Origin: CAYTGR01 sp964437445
GTDB taxonomy: Bacteria > Chloroflexota > Anaerolineae > B4-G1 > SLSP01
Assembly (NCBI GenBank): GCA_964437445.1
Contig: CAYTGR010000102.1
Coordinates: forward strand, 1-8,030
Length of the DNA: 8,030 nucleotides
Direction of reading: 5' to 3'
A program made the position numbers and the translations under genes. Positions 5,451 to 8,030 of this stretch are shown one piece after another. A model generated the notes under the pieces. It worked only from the letters and a program-made list of their open reading frames with translations, was not told where the DNA came from and ran no database searches. Numbering within the stretch: position 1 is the first letter of the stretch; the number at the start of each line of letters is the position of its first letter.

Positions 5451-8030
5451 TTAAAACCCTTCCAGCTTGCTCAGATCTACAATCCCTTCCGCCAGGGCCG
5501 CCAGCTGTTGGAGCAGCGCCAGCCGGTTCTGGCGCACCGCCGGGTCGAGGTCCATCACCAGAATCTCCACGAAGAAGCGCTCAATCAGCGGCACCAGGGG
5601 CTGGAAGGCGGTGAGGAAGCCCGCCACGGTGCGGCCGGCGGCGACCTGCGCGGCCACGGCCACCAGCGCCTCGTAGAGCGCGCGCTCCGCCGGCTCGGTG
5701 AGGCGCGCGACCTCCAGCGCGTAGCGCGGCTGGTCGCGGGTGATGCGGACGCAGCGGGCGTAGTTGTCCAGCGTCGCGGCCCAATCCGGGCGGGCGACCC
5801 AGGCGGTCAGCTCTTGGGCCGCCACCCGCGCCCGGGTGGGATCATCTCCCTGCGCCGCCAGGACGGCCGCCACCACATCATAGGCGAAGCCCTCCTCGCG
5901 CAGCGCGCCTTCCAGACGGCCGGTGACGAACTCCAGCGCCGCCTGCAACGCCTCTGGCGTGGCCGGCACCGGCAGTGCCCGCGCCGCCTGCGCCAGTCCC
6001 TCCCGCACCGAGAAGGGTTGCCCCTGCGCCAGCAGCAGTTGGACCACCGCCGCCGCGGCCCGCCGCAGCCCGTAGGGGTCTGCCGAGCCGGTCGGCGCCA
6101 GCCCCACCGCAAAGAGGCCGGCCAGGCTATCTAAGCGGTCGGCCAAGGCCAGCGCCACCCCCACCCGGCTGGCCGGCAGCGCATCCCCGGCGTAACGGGG
6201 GAGGTACTGCTCCGCCAGCGCCTGCGCGACCGGCTCCGGTTCGCCGGCGCGGCGGGCATATTCGCGCCCCATGATCCCTTGCAGGCTGGTCATCTCCACC
6301 ACCATCTGCGTCCCCAAATCGGCCTTGCTGAGATGCGCCGCGCGCGCCAGGTGGGACTGCTCCTCCGGCGTCAGCCCCAGCCGCTCCCCCACCCAGGGCG
6401 CGAGCACCTCCAGCCGCTGCGCTTTATCCAGCATGGAGCCTAAGGTCTCCTGGAAGGTCAGCGTGCCGATCCGGGGCAGGAAAGCCTCCAGCGGCTTGCG
6501 GATATCCTGCGCGTAGAAGTATTCAGCATCGGCAAAGCGGGCGCGGATGACGTCGGCGTTGCCCTGCGTGACCAGGGCCAGGTGCTCGCGCCCGCCGTTG
6601 CGCACGGCGATAAAGTAGGGGAGCAATTTCCCTTCCGCCGTCAGCACCGGGAAGTAACGCTGATGCTTTTTCATCACCGCGATGAGAATCTCCGGCGGCA
6701 GCGCCAGATAACGCTCCTCAAAGGTGCCGCGCAGCGCGGTCGGCAGTTCCACGAGGTTGGTCACCTCGTCCAGCAGCGCCGGGTCGTCGTAAAAGACCCC
6801 GCCGACCTCCCCGGCCAGCGCCGTCACCTGGCGGCGGATCGCGTCGCGGCGGGCGTCCACGTCCACCACGACGCCGGCGCTCGCCAGCGTGTTGAGGTAG
6901 CCGGTTGCGCCGGCCAGCGCCAGTTCCGGCGAACCGGCCGGGCGCGGCCCGCGCGTGACGCGGCCGCTGGTCACGCCGGCGTAGGTGAAGGGGACGACCG
7001 TCTCGCCGTGCAGGGCGACGAGCCAGCGGATGGGGCGGCTGAAGGCCACGCCGGTCTCGTTCCAGCGCATCGCCCGCCCAAAGTGCAGCCCGGCGATGAG
7101 GCCCGGCAACAGCTCGGCGAGCACCTCGGCGGCGGGACGGCCCACGTCACGCTTGAGGGCGACAACGTACTGCCCGCCGGCCATCTCCTCCACCCGCAGG
7201 GCTTCCACTGAAACGCCCTGCGCGCGGGCAAAGCCCTCGGCGGCGCGGGTCGGCTTCCCGGCGGCATCGTAGGCGGCCTTGACGGCCGGCCCTTTGACCA
7301 CCCGCTCCTGATCGGGCTGGCGCAGCGCCAGGTCTTCCACCCAGAAAGCCAGCCGGCGCGGGGTCGCGCCGAAATGGATGTCACCGTGGGCCAGACGGGC
7401 AGCGTCCAGCGCCGGGCCGACGGCGGCTTGCAGCTGTGCCAGCGCCTCGGTCACATCCCCGGCGGGGAGCTCCTCCGTCCCCAGCTCAAACAAAAACGGG
7501 GCGGACGCCACCGCCTGATCACTGACGGCTGACGGTTGAGGGCCGGCGGCTGACGGCTGACCACTCTCCTCCAACGGCAACAGCAAGGGAACGGCCGGGG
7601 CGGCCGGGGTTGAACGCAGGCCGGGTCGCCCGGTCCAGGGAAAGTCGGCCCGCTCGCGCTGCGCCAGGTACGCTTCCGAGGTGCGCCGGGCCAGCGCGCG
7701 CATCCGCTTGAAGAAGCGCGCCCGCTCGGTCACGCCGACCGCACCCCGCGCATCCAACAGGTTGAAGGTCTGCGAGCAGCGCAGCACATAATCATGCGCC
7801 GGCACAACCAGCCCGGCCTCCAACGCCGCCACCGCCTCTTGCTCGTACAGTGCGTAGAGCGTCTGCAAGCGGGCCACGTCGGCCAGCTCAAAGTTGTAGC
7901 GGCAGTAATCCACTTCCTGATCCTTGAGGATCTCACCGTAGGTGTGCCGGCCGTCCCAGTCAATCTCCCAGACCGAACGGACACCCTGGAGGAACATCAC
8001 GATGCGCTCCAGGCCATAGGTGATCTCCAC
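5451..8030 (-). CDS. glyQS: Glycine--tRNA ligase, fused alpha-beta chain (partial; N-terminus beyond window)
   Basis: Charges tRNA(Gly) with glycine using ATP, in the cytosol. The visible 859 residues begin inside the class II catalytic alpha subunit: the motif-3-like ITYGLER is at residues ~3-9 and the conserved FNLLDARGAVGVTER segment at ~89-103. A linker at ~133-177 follows, then a full beta subunit starting at FELGTEELP (~181-189). Beta-chain landmarks are KKHQRYFP (~453-460), the HD-like region with LSKADLGTQMV, LQGIMGREYA and YAGDALPASRVGVALALADRLD (~566-632), DPYGLRRAA (~650-658), and a C-terminal anticodon-binding-like end (VRQNRLALLQQLAALAEG). The ~680-residue beta part matches separate GlyS chains in length. 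The GTG at the right edge is an internal codon of the alpha chain, not a start, and roughly 160 N-terminal residues should lie outside the window. The stop is TAA at 5451-5453. GlyQ and GlyS are separate genes in most bacteria, but fusions are known, for example in Chlamydia. A heptamer repeat encodes part of the linker. Confidence 0.97.
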   Translation of the reverse strand: MEITYGLERIVMFLQGVRSVWEIDWDGRHTYGEILKDQEVDYCRYNFELADVARLQTLYALYEQEAVAALEAGLVVPAHDYVLRCSQTFNLLDARGAVGVTERARFFKRMRALARRTSEAYLAQRERADFPWTGRPGLRSTPAAPAVPLLLPLEESGQPSAAGPQPSAVSDQAVASAPFLFELGTEELPAGDVTEALAQLQAAVGPALDAARLAHGDIHFGATPRRLAFWVEDLALRQPDQERVVKGPAVKAAYDAAGKPTRAAEGFARAQGVSVEALRVEEMAGGQYVVALKRDVGRPAAEVLAELLPGLIAGLHFGRAMRWNETGVAFSRPIRWLVALHGETVVPFTYAGVTSGRVTRGPRPAGSPELALAGATGYLNTLASAGVVVDVDARRDAIRRQVTALAGEVGGVFYDDPALLDEVTNLVELPTALRGTFEERYLALPPEILIAVMKKHQRYFPVLTAEGKLLPYFIAVRNGGREHLALVTQGNADVIRARFADAEYFYAQDIRKPLEAFLPRIGTLTFQETLGSMLDKAQRLEVLAPWVGERLGLTPEEQSHLARAAHLSKADLGTQMVVEMTSLQGIMGREYARRAGEPEPVAQALAEQYLPRYAGDALPASRVGVALALADRLDSLAGLFAVGLAPTGSADPYGLRRAAAAVVQLLLAQGQPFSVREGLAQAARALPVPATPEALQAALEFVTGRLEGALREEGFAYDVVAAVLAAQGDDPTRARVAAQELTAWVARPDWAATLDNYARCVRITRDQPRYALEVARLTEPAERALYEALVAVAAQVAAGRTVAGFLTAFQPLVPLIERFFVEILVMDLDPAVRQNRLALLQQLAALAEGIVDLSKLEGF
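7513..7561. repeat. Heptanucleotide array inside the glyQS interdomain linker
   Basis: Seven 7-bp units lie within the coding region. On the plus strand GGCTGAC occurs three times, with relatives GCCTGAT, CACTGAC, GGTTGAG and GGCCGGC. It encodes residues ~157-173 of the synthetase, including the repeated PSA peptides of the linker between the alpha and beta parts. It keeps the reading frame open. Confidence 0.65.

Noticed and set aside
5361..6134. 257-codon plus-strand ORF antisense to glyQS
   Set aside because: Its Arg/Gln/Gly-rich composition is typical of the antisense of GC-rich genes, and the minus-strand frame has clear GlyRS homology.
6582..7211. 209-codon plus-strand ORF antisense to glyQS
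   Set aside because: It is a shadow of the GlyRS frame, with no recognisable domain or RBS.
8028..8030. GTG at the right edge as the synthetase start
   Set aside because: It is followed at once by EITYGLER, an internal motif-3 segment of the alpha subunit, so the gene continues beyond the window.

Overview
The window is about 8 kb of GC-rich bacterial chromosome in which every convincing gene lies on the minus strand. In transcription order (high to low coordinates) these are a fused glycyl-tRNA synthetase, entering from beyond the right edge; a repeat-rich spacer containing one tiny membrane-protein ORF; and a three-gene set of MoxR-type AAA+ ATPase, DUF58 protein and membrane transglutaminase (TgpA-like). 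The organism cannot be fixed from the sequence. High GC, an alpha-beta fused bacterial-type GlyRS, a compact MoxR/DUF58/transglutaminase operon and spacers with heptanucleotide repeats and GTAG-headed hairpins together suggest an environmental bacterium, possibly a Chloroflexota (Anaerolineae/Caldilineae-like) lineage. That placement is a low-confidence inference.

Right part (5451-8030): the last ~45% of the alpha subunit and the whole beta subunit of GlyRS form one reading frame. They are joined by a low-complexity Ala/Pro-rich linker, part of which is encoded by a seven-unit degenerate 7-bp repeat.

Middle (4693-5450): this non-coding stretch is dense with small structures. It holds two further patches of 7-bp periodicity, several simple hairpins, and three elements with the architecture of REP sequences (GTAG head plus hairpin). 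Two of those face each other like a BIME. Within it is a 29-residue ORF (5062-5151) with a near-perfect Shine-Dalgarno, one predicted membrane helix and an intrinsic-terminator-like hairpin with T6 overlapping its stop. A sigma70-like promoter candidate lies just upstream of the MoxR gene.

Left part (4-4692): the MoxR ATPase, DUF58 protein and transglutaminase look like a single operon. The first gap is 37 nt and contains a purine tract plus hairpin. The second junction is an ATGA overlap that predicts translational coupling. By analogy with such clusters elsewhere, the cytosolic MoxR ATPase probably acts with the membrane-anchored DUF58 (VWA-like) protein on a membrane or extracytoplasmic target, while the transglutaminase-like domain faces outside. 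The substrate is unknown.

The genes belong to known families. The least explained parts are the spacer elements, the small ORF, and the heptamer repeat inside the synthetase linker.
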